Source: JOPF133 sp035505095 (GTDB lineage: Bacteria; Acidobacteriota; Terriglobia; Bryobacterales; Bryobacteraceae). Taken from it: a DNA stretch of 20,296 nt. Both the position numbers and the translations under genes were made by a program. The notes below the pieces were generated by a model. That model was not told the DNA's origin, did not search any database, and saw only the letters and a program-made list of their open reading frames with translations. Numbering within the stretch: position 1 is the stretch's first letter; each line of letters opens with the position of its first letter. The stretch is taken from NCBI GenBank assembly GCA_035505095.1, contig DATJRE010000217.1, forward strand, positions 1-20,296, written 5' to 3'. Positions 1 through 7,051 of this stretch are shown in pieces.

Positions 1-82
1 GCGCCGCTCTGGTGAACCGTTACGGCAATCCGGCGTCGATCCCGGTGCGACGGAGGGCGGCGACCGAGGGCGGTGGCCCAGC

Positions 83-102
83 GCGACGACTCAGTGCGTC
101 GC
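83..102. repeat. REP-like hairpin, left copy
   Basis: GCGACG and CGTCGC form a perfect 6-bp inverted repeat around an 8-nt loop. The hairpin sits in a longer block (about 71-150) that is repeated imperfectly at about 444-540, on the other side of the tandem array. Confidence 0.6.
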
Positions 103-190
103 CCAGCATGGCGACCCGGCGCTGAGACCCAACGCCGAAGACCGGTGCGGAGGCGTGGCGGAGGGGGCCAGCGGAAGAGTGCGGAGGCCG

Positions 191-413
191 GTGCGGAGCG
201 GTGCGGAGGCCAGCGCGGAGCGGTGCGGGGGCCACCGCGCAGAGCAGTGCGGGGGGCAGCGCGGAGCGGAGCGGAGGCCAGCGCGGAGTTGTTCGGGGGT
301 CAGCGCGGAGTTGTTCGGGGTCAGCGCGGAGCGGTGCGGGGGTCAGCGCGGAGCGGTGCGGGGGGCCAGCGCGGAGCAGTGCGGAGGCCACCGCGCGGAG
401 CAGTGCGGAGGCC
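191..413. repeat. Tandem array of ten ~22-bp G-rich repeats
   Basis: Ten head-to-tail units begin at about 191, 212, 234, 258, 280, 302, 323, 345, 368 and 390. Most share the core AGCGCGGAGCGGTGCGG followed by a short purine-rich stretch ending in TC or CC. Unit lengths are 21-24 bp, so reading frame is not kept. Units at 280 and 302 share a variant (GAGTTGTTCGG), and units at 234 and 390 begin ACCGCGC, which suggests local duplication of neighbours. All frames stay open only because the sequence has almost no T or A; I see no gene here. The plus strand is strongly G-rich. Function is unknown. Confidence 0.85.
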
Positions 414-455
414 GGCGCGGCGACCAGGGGCGAGACCGCGATGCGGTGCTCCAGC

Positions 456-475
456 GCGACGACTCACTCCGTCGC
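456..475. repeat. REP-like hairpin, right copy
   Basis: This has the same 6-bp stem (GCGACG/CGTCGC) and nearly the same loop as the copy at 83-102, in the same orientation. The preceding bases (CCAGC) also match. The pair brackets the 22-bp tandem array as direct repeats. Confidence 0.6.
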
Positions 476-693
476 CATCGCGGTCGATCTGGCGCCGAGG
501 TCCCAAGCGCGACCGCCCGGCGCCGAGACCGGCCTCGCTTGGGCAATGGCGGCCTCGTTTAGACAGTATTAGCGGCGGAAGGGCGCTGGACGCGGCGGGA
601 CCGGGGGCGTGCGCCGCGTCCAATTTGTCCGGGTCTCCGGGGGCGTTTTGTCGACACTCGGGACCCGGAAAAGGTCGGGCTATCGGCTCGATT
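476..693. other. Non-coding stretch downstream of the kor operon
   Basis: This is the remainder of the 693-base left intergenic region. It lies downstream of the stop of the gamma-subunit gene, which is transcribed leftwards. Open frames here carry no recognisable protein and no ribosome binding site. I see no convincing intrinsic terminator with a T-run. Confidence 0.5.
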
Positions 694-1302
694 TCAGGCC
701 GATTCCAGCGCCAGCGCCGCGTCCCCATTCCCGTTGCCGTTCGTTTCCATCTGCACCATCAGGTGGGAGCCGTACTCGAAGCCTTTGTCGAAGGCCTGGA
801 GATTGAGCCTCTGCATCGCCGGGGGGACCGAATCCGCCACCGCCTTGCGCAGCGACTCGGGATCCAGCAGGCTCGTCACGGCTCCGAAGAAACCGGTCAT
901 TACGATGTTCAGCACCACCTTGCGGCCCAGTTCCTCGGCCAGCCGGGTCGCGGGCACTCCATACACGCGGACGCCCGCAGGGTAATGATCCACCCGCACC
1001 AACTCCTGCTCGGTAATCAGGATTCCGCCCGGTTTCAATTGCGGCGTGAAGCGCGTGGCGGCTTCCTGGCTCATAACGATCAGGATATCGGGCTGGGCCA
1101 CATAGGGATACAAGATGGGATCTTTCGAGAGGATCACCTGGGCGCTCGAAGAGCCGCCGCGCGCCTCCGGTCCGAAGCTCTGGGTCATGGTGGCATAGCC
1201 GCCTTCGAAGATGGCTCCGGCCTTGCCGATCACGGCCGCGGCCAGAATGACGCCCTGACCGCCGAAGCCCGCGATCCGAATTTCCGTCAGCACTCGCTGC
1301 AT
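694..1302 (-). CDS. korC: 2-oxoacid:ferredoxin oxidoreductase, gamma subunit
   Basis: This 202-residue protein is the gamma subunit of a 2-oxoacid:ferredoxin oxidoreductase, the cytosolic enzyme that converts a 2-oxoacid plus CoA to acyl-CoA and CO2 while reducing ferredoxin. It has the N-terminal glycine motif GFGGQG (residues 12-17) and the family signature QSFGPEARGG (41-50). Its length is normal for a stand-alone gamma subunit. The ATG at 1302 is preceded by GGAGG at good spacing; an upstream in-frame extension lies inside the beta gene and is not family-like. The gene overlaps the end of the beta gene by 16 bases and is the last of four in the operon. The C-terminal tail (METNGNGNGDAALALESA) is an ordinary low-complexity extension. 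The 2-oxoacid used (2-oxoglutarate or branched-chain) cannot be told from sequence by eye. Confidence 0.9.
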   Translation of the reverse strand: MQRVLTEIRIAGFGGQGVILAAAVIGKAGAIFEGGYATMTQSFGPEARGGSSSAQVILSKDPILYPYVAQPDILIVMSQEAATRFTPQLKPGGILITEQELVRVDHYPAGVRVYGVPATRLAEELGRKVVLNIVMTGFFGAVTSLLDPESLRKAVADSVPPAMQRLNLQAFDKGFEYGSHLMVQMETNGNGNGDAALALESA

Positions 1303-2186
1303 ACAACCTCCGGTTCCGCGTAGCGCTCGCCGAGCGTTTCGGTCATCTGCGCATTCAATAAATCGAAGTACCCCGGCCGGTCGCGATCGACAAATTTCCC
1401 TACGACGATCTCGCCGGATTTGGTCAGCGCGCAATCGCTGGTGGGCGCGCCGTGACGCACTTTGCTCATCTGTTTGTAGAATTTCATGGTGTCCAGGCCA
1501 TCTCCCATCTTGTTGCGGCGCTGGTACAGGGTGGGGCAGGGAGAGAGCACCTCGATGAAGCAGAAGCCCTTCTTTTTAAGCACCTCTTCCATGGAGCGCG
1601 CGAGTTGCTTGACATGGTAGGTGGTCCAGCGGGCCACATAGCTGGCGCCGGCGGCTTCGGCCAAGGCCACCAGGTTAAAGGCGGGCTCGAAAACGCCATA
1701 AGGCGAGGTCGCGCTGATGACGTGGCCGGGAGTGGTGGGCGCGGTCTGGCCGCCGGTCATGGCGTAGGTAAGGTTGTTGACGCAGATGACCTTGAGGTCC
1801 ATGTTGCGGCGCGCGGCGTGGATGAAATGGTTGCCGCCGATGGCGAACAGGTCGCCATCGCCCGAGTAGACCACTACTTGCAGTTCGGGGTTAGCCAGCT
1901 TGAGCCCGGTGGCAAACGGGATGGCCCGGCCGTGGGTGGTATGGAAGGAATCCAGGCTGGCGTATCCGGCCACCCGGCCGGTACAGCCGATTCCGGAGAC
2001 CACCGCGACCTTATCGAGATCGGCCTTGGAATCGAGCAGCGCGCGGGTGAAGCAGTTGACGGTGGTGCCGATGCCGCATCCGGGGCACCAGATGTGGGGC
2101 ATCCGATCCATTCGCAGGAACGGCTCCACGGGGTTATGGGCGTCCAGCGGGATTTCGTAGGGAACTTCGAGAGTCGTTTCGTTCAT
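1287..2186 (-). CDS. korB: 2-oxoacid:ferredoxin oxidoreductase, beta subunit (TPP-binding)
   Basis: This 299-residue subunit binds thiamine diphosphate and the proximal 4Fe-4S cluster. Visible motifs are WCPGCG (C34, C37), GIGCTG (C68) and SPCPTLY (C217), the four cysteines expected to hold the cluster, and the TPP/Mg motif GDGD (109-112) followed by NNLTYAMTGGQ. The ATG at 2186 overlaps the alpha stop codon as ATGA, which suggests translational coupling, and GTGGAGG lies just upstream. A longer in-frame extension to 2387 is only read-through of the alpha gene. The protein ends in VVCSEC; these last codons lie in the overlap with the gamma start, and the extra cysteine pair is not part of the usual cluster set. 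The gene order delta-alpha-beta-gamma is that of KorDABC-type enzymes. Confidence 0.93.
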   Translation of the reverse strand: MNETTLEVPYEIPLDAHNPVEPFLRMDRMPHIWCPGCGIGTTVNCFTRALLDSKADLDKVAVVSGIGCTGRVAGYASLDSFHTTHGRAIPFATGLKLANPELQVVVYSGDGDLFAIGGNHFIHAARRNMDLKVICVNNLTYAMTGGQTAPTTPGHVISATSPYGVFEPAFNLVALAEAAGASYVARWTTYHVKQLARSMEEVLKKKGFCFIEVLSPCPTLYQRRNKMGDGLDTMKFYKQMSKVRHGAPTSDCALTKSGEIVVGKFVDRDRPGYFDLLNAQMTETLGERYAEPEVVCSEC

Positions 2187-3340
2187 CGCACGGCCTCCAC
2201 AATGGCATTCAGAATGGTTTCCGGGGCATGCACGCTGCCGCCCGCGTGGGTGATTGGAATGACTTTGGCCTTTCCCGCTACCGCGCGCTCCACTTCGTGC
2301 ACCATCTGGCCGAGATTCAACTCGGGGACAACGAACGCCTTGACCCGCCCGGCCAACTCGGCAATGCGCGATTCGGGAAAGGGCCACGCGGAAATGAGGC
2401 GGAATTTGCCGGCGCGAATCCCTTGCTGGCGGGCAAGTTGGAGCGCGCGCTGCGCCACCCGCGACGTAATACCGTAAGAAACCACGACTACTTCGGCATC
2501 TTCGAGATTCTCGGCCTCGAAGAGCGCGCGGCCGTTCGCCAGCGGTTTCAGCTTATCCTGGAGGCGCCGCACCTGGCGGTCCTGCGTTTCGATGTTCATG
2601 CTGGGATAACCGCGCTCATCGTGGGTCAGGCCGGTGACATGGAAATGGTACCCCTCGCCAGCCCTCACCATGTCGGGGACTTGGTCGCCGTGCGGTTCAT
2701 AGAGATGGAATTCCTGAGGAGGCAGCTTGGTGTAGCGCCTGGGCGTGACCTGGATGCGCTCGGGATCGGGAATGATCACCTTCTCGGTCATGTGGCCCAC
2801 GCATTCGTCCAGCATCATCATCACCGGCACGCGGAATTCCTCGGCGAGGTTGAAGGCAGTAATGGTGAGGTCGAAGCATTCCTGGGGGGAATTCGGGCAC
2901 AGCGCGATGATGGCATAATCGCCGTGCGAACCCCAGCGTGCCTGCATCATATCGGCTTGTGCCGGCAGGGTGGGCAGGCCGGTCGAAGGGCCGCCGCGCT
3001 GCACGTTCACAAAAACGCAGGGCGTTTCGGTCATGGCGGCGTACCCGAGATGCTCCATCATGAGCGAGAAACCGGGACCGGAGGTCACCGTGAAGGCCTT
3101 GGCGCCACCCCAAACTGCTCCCTGGATGGCGATGGAAGCCGCTAATTCGTCTTCCATCTGAATAAAGATGCCGCCGACTGTTGGAATTCTCGACGCAAAT
3201 CGTTCGACGACCTCGGTGGAAGGCGTAATGGGGTAACCTGCGCTAAATCGCGCACCGGCTGCGAGAGTTCCCTCACAGCAGGCGTGGTCGCCGTCGAGAA
3301 AATGGACACCGGTCAGGACGCCTTTGGGATCAGCGTGCAT
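2183..3340 (-). CDS. korA: 2-oxoacid:ferredoxin oxidoreductase, alpha subunit
   Basis: This 385-residue subunit carries the pyrimidine-binding and C-terminal transketolase-like domains of the enzyme. The family motif GYPITPSTE is at 35-43, TSGPGFSLM at 86-94 and QRGGPSTGLPT at 114-124. The C-terminal part (about 275-385) has the expected domain with SAWPFPE and VPELNLGQM. There is no gamma domain fused at the N terminus, so this is the split KorA type. The ATG at 3340 follows CGGAG at a normal distance. It overlaps the end of the delta gene by 11 bases and the start of the beta gene by 4, so all four genes are tightly packed. Assignment to 2-oxoglutarate rather than 2-oxoisovalerate is a best guess from gene order. 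Confidence 0.93.
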   Translation of the reverse strand: MHADPKGVLTGVHFLDGDHACCEGTLAAGARFSAGYPITPSTEVVERFASRIPTVGGIFIQMEDELAASIAIQGAVWGGAKAFTVTSGPGFSLMMEHLGYAAMTETPCVFVNVQRGGPSTGLPTLPAQADMMQARWGSHGDYAIIALCPNSPQECFDLTITAFNLAEEFRVPVMMMLDECVGHMTEKVIIPDPERIQVTPRRYTKLPPQEFHLYEPHGDQVPDMVRAGEGYHFHVTGLTHDERGYPSMNIETQDRQVRRLQDKLKPLANGRALFEAENLEDAEVVVVSYGITSRVAQRALQLARQQGIRAGKFRLISAWPFPESRIAELAGRVKAFVVPELNLGQMVHEVERAVAGKAKVIPITHAGGSVHAPETILNAIVEAVR

Positions 3341-3548
3341 AGCGCGCTCCGAAGATGGCGAAATCCGGGCAATACATTCCGCACAAATCGCAGCCGCTGC
3401 ATTTCTCGGCGGAAATCACGTGCGGGGCATGATAACCCTTGGAGTTGTAAGCAGATGAAAGTGCCAGAACGTGGGTGGGACAGAATTCGACGCAGAACCC
3501 GCAGCCCTTACAGCGTTCCACAGTAATCGATACGAAGCCCTTAGCCAT
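3330..3548 (-). CDS. korD: 2-oxoacid:ferredoxin oxidoreductase, delta subunit (2x4Fe-4S ferredoxin)
   Basis: This 72-residue ferredoxin-like subunit passes electrons from the catalytic core to free ferredoxin. Two complete CxxCxxCxxxCP motifs are seen: C13/C16/C19/C23 (CKGCGFCVEFCP) and C50/C53/C56/C60 (CSGCDLCGMYCP), so two 4Fe-4S clusters are expected. The ATG at 3548 is chosen because GGAGGG lies just upstream; an in-frame start at 3599 would add 17 residues that are not family-like. It is the first gene of the operon, with a 5' leader of about 64 bases if the candidate promoter at 3619-3647 is right. Confidence 0.92.
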   Translation of the reverse strand: MAKGFVSITVERCKGCGFCVEFCPTHVLALSSAYNSKGYHAPHVISAEKCSGCDLCGMYCPDFAIFGARYAR

Positions 3549-3618
3549 ATGCGACCCTCCTCTCTTGAGTCGTGGAGGTTGGTGCACGCCACGGGCCAAT
3601 CAGGCCTGAAGATCTGAA

Positions 3619-3647
3619 ATTATGGAGCGGGACGCCAGACGGCGCAA
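3619..3647 (-). promoter_or_regulatory. Candidate sigma-70 promoter of the kor operon
   Basis: On the minus strand TTGCGC (3642-3647) is followed after exactly 17 bases by CATAAT (3619-3624). The -10 matches the consensus at five of six positions and the -35 at three. It lies 71 bases upstream of the korD start. No other pair of this quality was seen in the gap. Confidence 0.45.
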
Positions 3648-3754
3648 AAGCAGACGGGGGCCTGCGGCGCGTTGTGCAAAGGGCCGCAAGCCCCACGGAT
3701 GGCTTTCCGAATCCAGTACGTTTCCGAGTCCAGCACAGAGGGAGCGAATCCCCG

Positions 3755-4576
3755 TTACTGGCTGGCGGAGGGGGTGGATTGGCTTTGCCCAGGCAAGCTT
3801 CCGGTAGCTGCCAGCCCGCCTATGGTGGCTGCTACTGCTACGCCACCGATGATCGCAATAGTGCCTACTGAGATACCCGCCGCGGCACCGGCTCCGGCAG
3901 CGCCCGCGCCTGCCGCTCCGGCAGCACCGCTGGCACCCGCGGCCGTGGCACCGGCCGTGCTACCCGCACCGGCAGTCGATCCGCTGGCGCCGCTCGCGGT
4001 CGATCCGGCAGCCCCGGCTCCCGTTTGCGTTCCCGAACCCGCTCCGGAGGTGGCAGCACCGCCGCTGGTTTGCTGTTCGAAATCCAGGCTCGATCCGGCG
4101 GCTACCCGCGCCACCAGCAGCCCACCGCTATTCTTTACGTCGACTGAACCGCCCAGAGCGGCCACGGTGACTTTGCGCGGTCCGTCCAGTTTGATTCGGG
4201 TAACCCCTTCGCGCGTCCGCGGGGTAATTACCAGCGACCGCGCTTCCACGGTAAAGCCGCTGGCTGCCCGGATCTCTGTAAAGCCTTCCTCCAGAACCAT
4301 CCTGGACCGATAGACCTTGACCCGGGAATCGGCCGCCAGACGCACATTCGCTCCGCCATTCACCTGCAGTTGCGATGCGGCAACGGCCGTTTGAACGGTG
4401 CTCCCTTCGAACAGGGACGAACTGCCCCAAACCTTCGCCTGGTCCACCTGGAAGCTTCCGTTGGCTACCGCCAGCCCGATTGCAGTGCTTGCGGCCGGAG
4501 CCGGGCCAGCCACGAGGGTCGTTAACATGATCGCCGCTCCAGCGAGCGGAAGAACGGAGTAGTGATTCGTTTTCAT
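3755..4576 (-). CDS. Exported protein with Gly/Ala/Ser/Thr-rich region and C-terminal membrane segment
   Basis: This 273-residue protein has a signal peptide (about 1-29, cut near PAPAAS), a beta-rich domain (about 30-165), a low-complexity Gly/Ala/Ser/Thr region (about 171-234) and a hydrophobic segment (about 235-258). The beta domain, with VEARSLVITPRTREGV and VAALGGSVDVKNSGG, resembles FecR-type or related exported domains, but I cannot assign it firmly. The ATG at 4576 has AGAGG upstream; the longer frame to 4960 runs antisense through the neighbouring TPR gene and is rejected. It diverges from the polysaccharide operon over 40 bases, so the two may share a control region. A surface or cell-wall role is inferred from the signal peptide, linker and membrane tail. 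It is not a PEP-CTERM protein: there is no PEP motif or basic tail. Confidence 0.75.
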   Translation of the reverse strand: MKTNHYSVLPLAGAAIMLTTLVAGPAPAASTAIGLAVANGSFQVDQAKVWGSSSLFEGSTVQTAVAASQLQVNGGANVRLAADSRVKVYRSRMVLEEGFTEIRAASGFTVEARSLVITPRTREGVTRIKLDGPRKVTVAALGGSVDVKNSGGLLVARVAAGSSLDFEQQTSGGAATSGAGSGTQTGAGAAGSTASGASGSTAGAGSTAGATAAGASGAAGAAGAGAAGAGAAAGISVGTIAIIGGVAVAATIGGLAATGSLPGQSQSTPSASQ

Positions 4577-4616
4577 ACTAACCTCTATATCGGTTGCGTC
4601 TGCGGAATTCTTTATA

Positions 4617-5882
4617 GTGGCGGTTGGAAAAATTTTGTTATGCTGGAGTTCCTTGCAGAGGGCATGCTCCCTCCGAGCTGATCGACGGCGTCCGGCTGTT
4701 TCTCCAGCCCGTGCGCTCCTCAGTTGCGGAGCGCTTTTCCTGCTGGCCCTGGCGGCGTACTGGACGGTTCGCTTGGCTTGGGCCGACCGCCTCTCGGCCA
4801 GTCCCCGCCTGGAGGACCGTCGCCACGCGGTGCTCCTGGCGCCGCTCGATGCAACCTTATGTAGCCGCTTGGCGGAAGTGTTGGAAGTGACGGGTGACGA
4901 TGCTCTTCCCAGCCTCCGTGCCGCGGTTGCCCTGGACCCCGATAACCCCCAATGGTGCATGAGCTTAGGACAACAGGCCGAGTTGGCCGGCGATCTGGAG
5001 TTGGCGGAGCGCAGCCTGCTGGCCGCCGCCCGGCTGAGCCGGCAATATCAACCCAAATATTTATTGGCGGGGTATTATTTTCGGCGTGGAAATGCCGATC
5101 TATGTATACGATGGTCCAACGCGGCATTGGCAATTGCGCCGGGCGATGTCACGCCGGTTTTAAACCTCTTGGGACAGTTGTTGGATCCCCAGACGATGGT
5201 TGCGGAGGCCTTACGCCAGCCTCCGGTGGTGGCCCGCCAGTTCCTGATCTTTTTGTCCGGGCACAACGAAATCAAGGCCGCCGGGCGGCTGGCGCGGCGC
5301 CTCGCGCAAACCGGCACGGCCGAGGACCTCCCGGTTTTGCTGGGCTACACCGATGAGTTACTGGCGCTGGGTTATGCTTCGGATGCGGTGGAGCTGTGGA
5401 ATTTGCTTTCCCAACGGCACCTGATACCGTACGAGCCGCTGGATGGAACCGCCGGCCGATCGCTGACCGATGCGGATTTCCAACACCCACCTTCAGGAAA
5501 CGGCTTCGACTGGCATGTCGAGGGCGCGCCGGGGGTAACCGCAGTGCGCTTTGCAGGCGCTCTGAGGGCTACTTTCTCGGGTGACGAGGCGGACGACTGC
5601 GTGGTGGCCTGGGAGTATCTTCCGCTCGAACCGGGCCGAGAGTACCAGTTGCGGCAAACGGTCCAGGCGGAGGATGCCCCCTCTGCGGCGGGCCTGCGGT
5701 GGCATCTCTTCTACCCCAAGAACGGTCCCGTATGGGCGCCCCTGGAGGCCGATTTGTCTCACGGATTTCGCGCTCCGGCCGGGGTGGCGCGGCTTGCTTT
5801 GATGTACCGGCGCGCTCCCGGCTCGACGCGCCTCACCGGCGACATTGCGGTGACCGGACTACGGTTGGATCGGATGCCATGA
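4617..5882 (+). CDS. Membrane-anchored TPR protein of a polysaccharide operon
   Basis: This protein of up to 421 residues has a positively charged N terminus, one membrane segment (about 33-55), TPR-like helical repeats (about 70-265, for example ALPSLRAAVALDPDNPQW and AERSLLAAARLS) and a C-terminal beta-rich domain (about 285-421) resembling a carbohydrate-binding jelly roll. It probably acts in the periplasm as a scaffold in exopolysaccharide assembly; this is inferred from domains and neighbours. The start is uncertain: the longest frame begins at GTG 4617, but TTG 4653 has GGAG just upstream and would remove 12 residues. A TATAGT at 4613-4618 would favour the later start if it is a -10 box. 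The stop overlaps the next start as ATGA. Confidence 0.8.
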   Translation: MAVGKILLCWSSLQRACSLRADRRRPAVSPARALLSCGALFLLALAAYWTVRLAWADRLSASPRLEDRRHAVLLAPLDATLCSRLAEVLEVTGDDALPSLRAAVALDPDNPQWCMSLGQQAELAGDLELAERSLLAAARLSRQYQPKYLLAGYYFRRGNADLCIRWSNAALAIAPGDVTPVLNLLGQLLDPQTMVAEALRQPPVVARQFLIFLSGHNEIKAAGRLARRLAQTGTAEDLPVLLGYTDELLALGYASDAVELWNLLSQRHLIPYEPLDGTAGRSLTDADFQHPPSGNGFDWHVEGAPGVTAVRFAGALRATFSGDEADDCVVAWEYLPLEPGREYQLRQTVQAEDAPSAAGLRWHLFYPKNGPVWAPLEADLSHGFRAPAGVARLALMYRRAPGSTRLTGDIAVTGLRLDRMP

Positions 5883-7051
5883 CCGCACCGCGCCGCTTGC
5901 CCGCTGTATTCCTGGCTCTGCTCTTAGCTTGGGCCGTGCTTTCGCTGGGGGTCCAGGGGCGCTGGGCCTGGGCGATTTTTCAAATCGGGGTCTTTGCGAT
6001 GGGGGCGTGGCGATTATTGGTGACACGCCCGTTGGTGCTCCGCGCGCCGCTCGTTCCGCTGGCCGCCGCGGCTCTCTGGCCGCTTCTGCAACTGGCTTTG
6101 GGAACAACCGTTTATCGGGGGGGCACGTGGGTCGCCGCGCTCGACTGGGGCACCTTTCTGGTGGTTTTCGTGCTGGCGCAGGACCTGATTCGCGACACGC
6201 CCGAGCGGCACGGTTTTCTCCAGGCAGCGGCCCTGTTTGGCATGTGCGTGGCGATCCTGGCGACCATTGGAGAGTTTGCTTGTCCGGGCAAAATCCTCTG
6301 CCTTTTCGACAGTGGCTTGAGTGGAGAGGTGATGGGGCCGTTTGTCAATCGCAACCAGTATTGCGCCTGGATCGAACTTCTGCTGCCGATGTCGCTTTAC
6401 CTGGCGGCGACACACTCCCGGCGGCGGGCTCTGTTTGCCACCGCCTCGGTAGTGATGTTCGGCTCGGTGGTCGCCAGCGCGTCGCGAGCGGGGACCGCGC
6501 TGGCGGCGGCGGAAATCGTGGCCGTGGCTGTGGCGCTGGCGGTGCGGCACGGGGTGGCACGGCGGCGGCTGGCGTTAGGAGCGGCACAATTCGTGGTGCT
6601 GGCGGCCATCGGTGTTTCGGTGGTGGGCTGGCAGGGCGTGTGGGGGCGCTGGCGGAATGTCGGCCCCGAGGTGCTTCGCAAGGATGCCCTGAAAGCCTCG
6701 TTGCAAATGATTGAGGCTAAGCCGTGGAGCGGCAGCGGACTGGGAACGTGGTCCAGGATTTATCCGCGCTACGCCAGCGTCGATCGTGGTCTGTTCGTGA
6801 ACCAGGCCCATAACGACTGGGTGCAATGGGCGGCGGAAGGCGGGCTGCCGTTTTTTTTATTTCTCTTTTTTTTCGCGGCACTCTCATGGAAACCGGCAAT
6901 CCAGTCGATCTATGGGTTGGGTATGGTCGTGTTCCTGCTGCACGCGCTAGTCGATTATCCGATGCAACAGCGGCCCGGTTTGGCCGCGTGGTTCTTCTGC
7001 GTCGCTGGAGTGGCCGGGGCGTGTCGCCAAGGCTGGGACCCTAAGCCATGA
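5879..7051 (+). CDS. O-antigen ligase / Wzy-like polysaccharide polymerase
   Basis: This 390-residue polytopic inner-membrane protein has about ten hydrophobic segments. Family marks of the Wzy_C / O-antigen ligase group are GPFVNRNQYCAWIELLLP (153-170) and, in the long periplasmic loop, GSGLGTW (285-291) followed by NQAHNDWVQWAAEGGLP (308-324), where the histidine is the usual functional residue. It would join or polymerise lipid-linked glycan units outside the membrane. The ATG at 5879 overlaps the upstream stop (ATGA), and its own stop overlaps the next start in the same way, so all three genes look translationally coupled. Two runs of eight T (6851-6858, 6866-6873) fall inside the coding region. 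Ligase and polymerase cannot be separated by sequence alone. Confidence 0.85.
   Translation: MTAPRRLPAVFLALLLAWAVLSLGVQGRWAWAIFQIGVFAMGAWRLLVTRPLVLRAPLVPLAAAALWPLLQLALGTTVYRGGTWVAALDWGTFLVVFVLAQDLIRDTPERHGFLQAAALFGMCVAILATIGEFACPGKILCLFDSGLSGEVMGPFVNRNQYCAWIELLLPMSLYLAATHSRRRALFATASVVMFGSVVASASRAGTALAAAEIVAVAVALAVRHGVARRRLALGAAQFVVLAAIGVSVVGWQGVWGRWRNVGPEVLRKDALKASLQMIEAKPWSGSGLGTWSRIYPRYASVDRGLFVNQAHNDWVQWAAEGGLPFFLFLFFFAALSWKPAIQSIYGLGMVVFLLHALVDYPMQQRPGLAAWFFCVAGVAGACRQGWDPKP

Noticed and set aside
191..413. Possible CRISPR array
   Set aside because: The units are contiguous with no unique spacers, lengths vary by single bases and no cas gene is near.
73..1323. Long plus-strand open frame of over 400 codons
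   Set aside because: It runs through the tandem repeats and then antisense through the clear gamma-subunit gene; its Arg/Gly/Ala-rich product is only a result of GC-rich sequence without stops.
3755..3900. PEP-CTERM or similar exosortase sorting signal at the C terminus of the low-complexity protein
   Set aside because: There is a hydrophobic segment, but no PEP motif before it and no basic cluster after it.
4594..4618. TTGCGT and TATAGT as a promoter for the TPR operon
   Set aside because: The spacing is only 13 bases, too short for a sigma-70 promoter; TATAGT alone may still be a -10 box with a weak -35.
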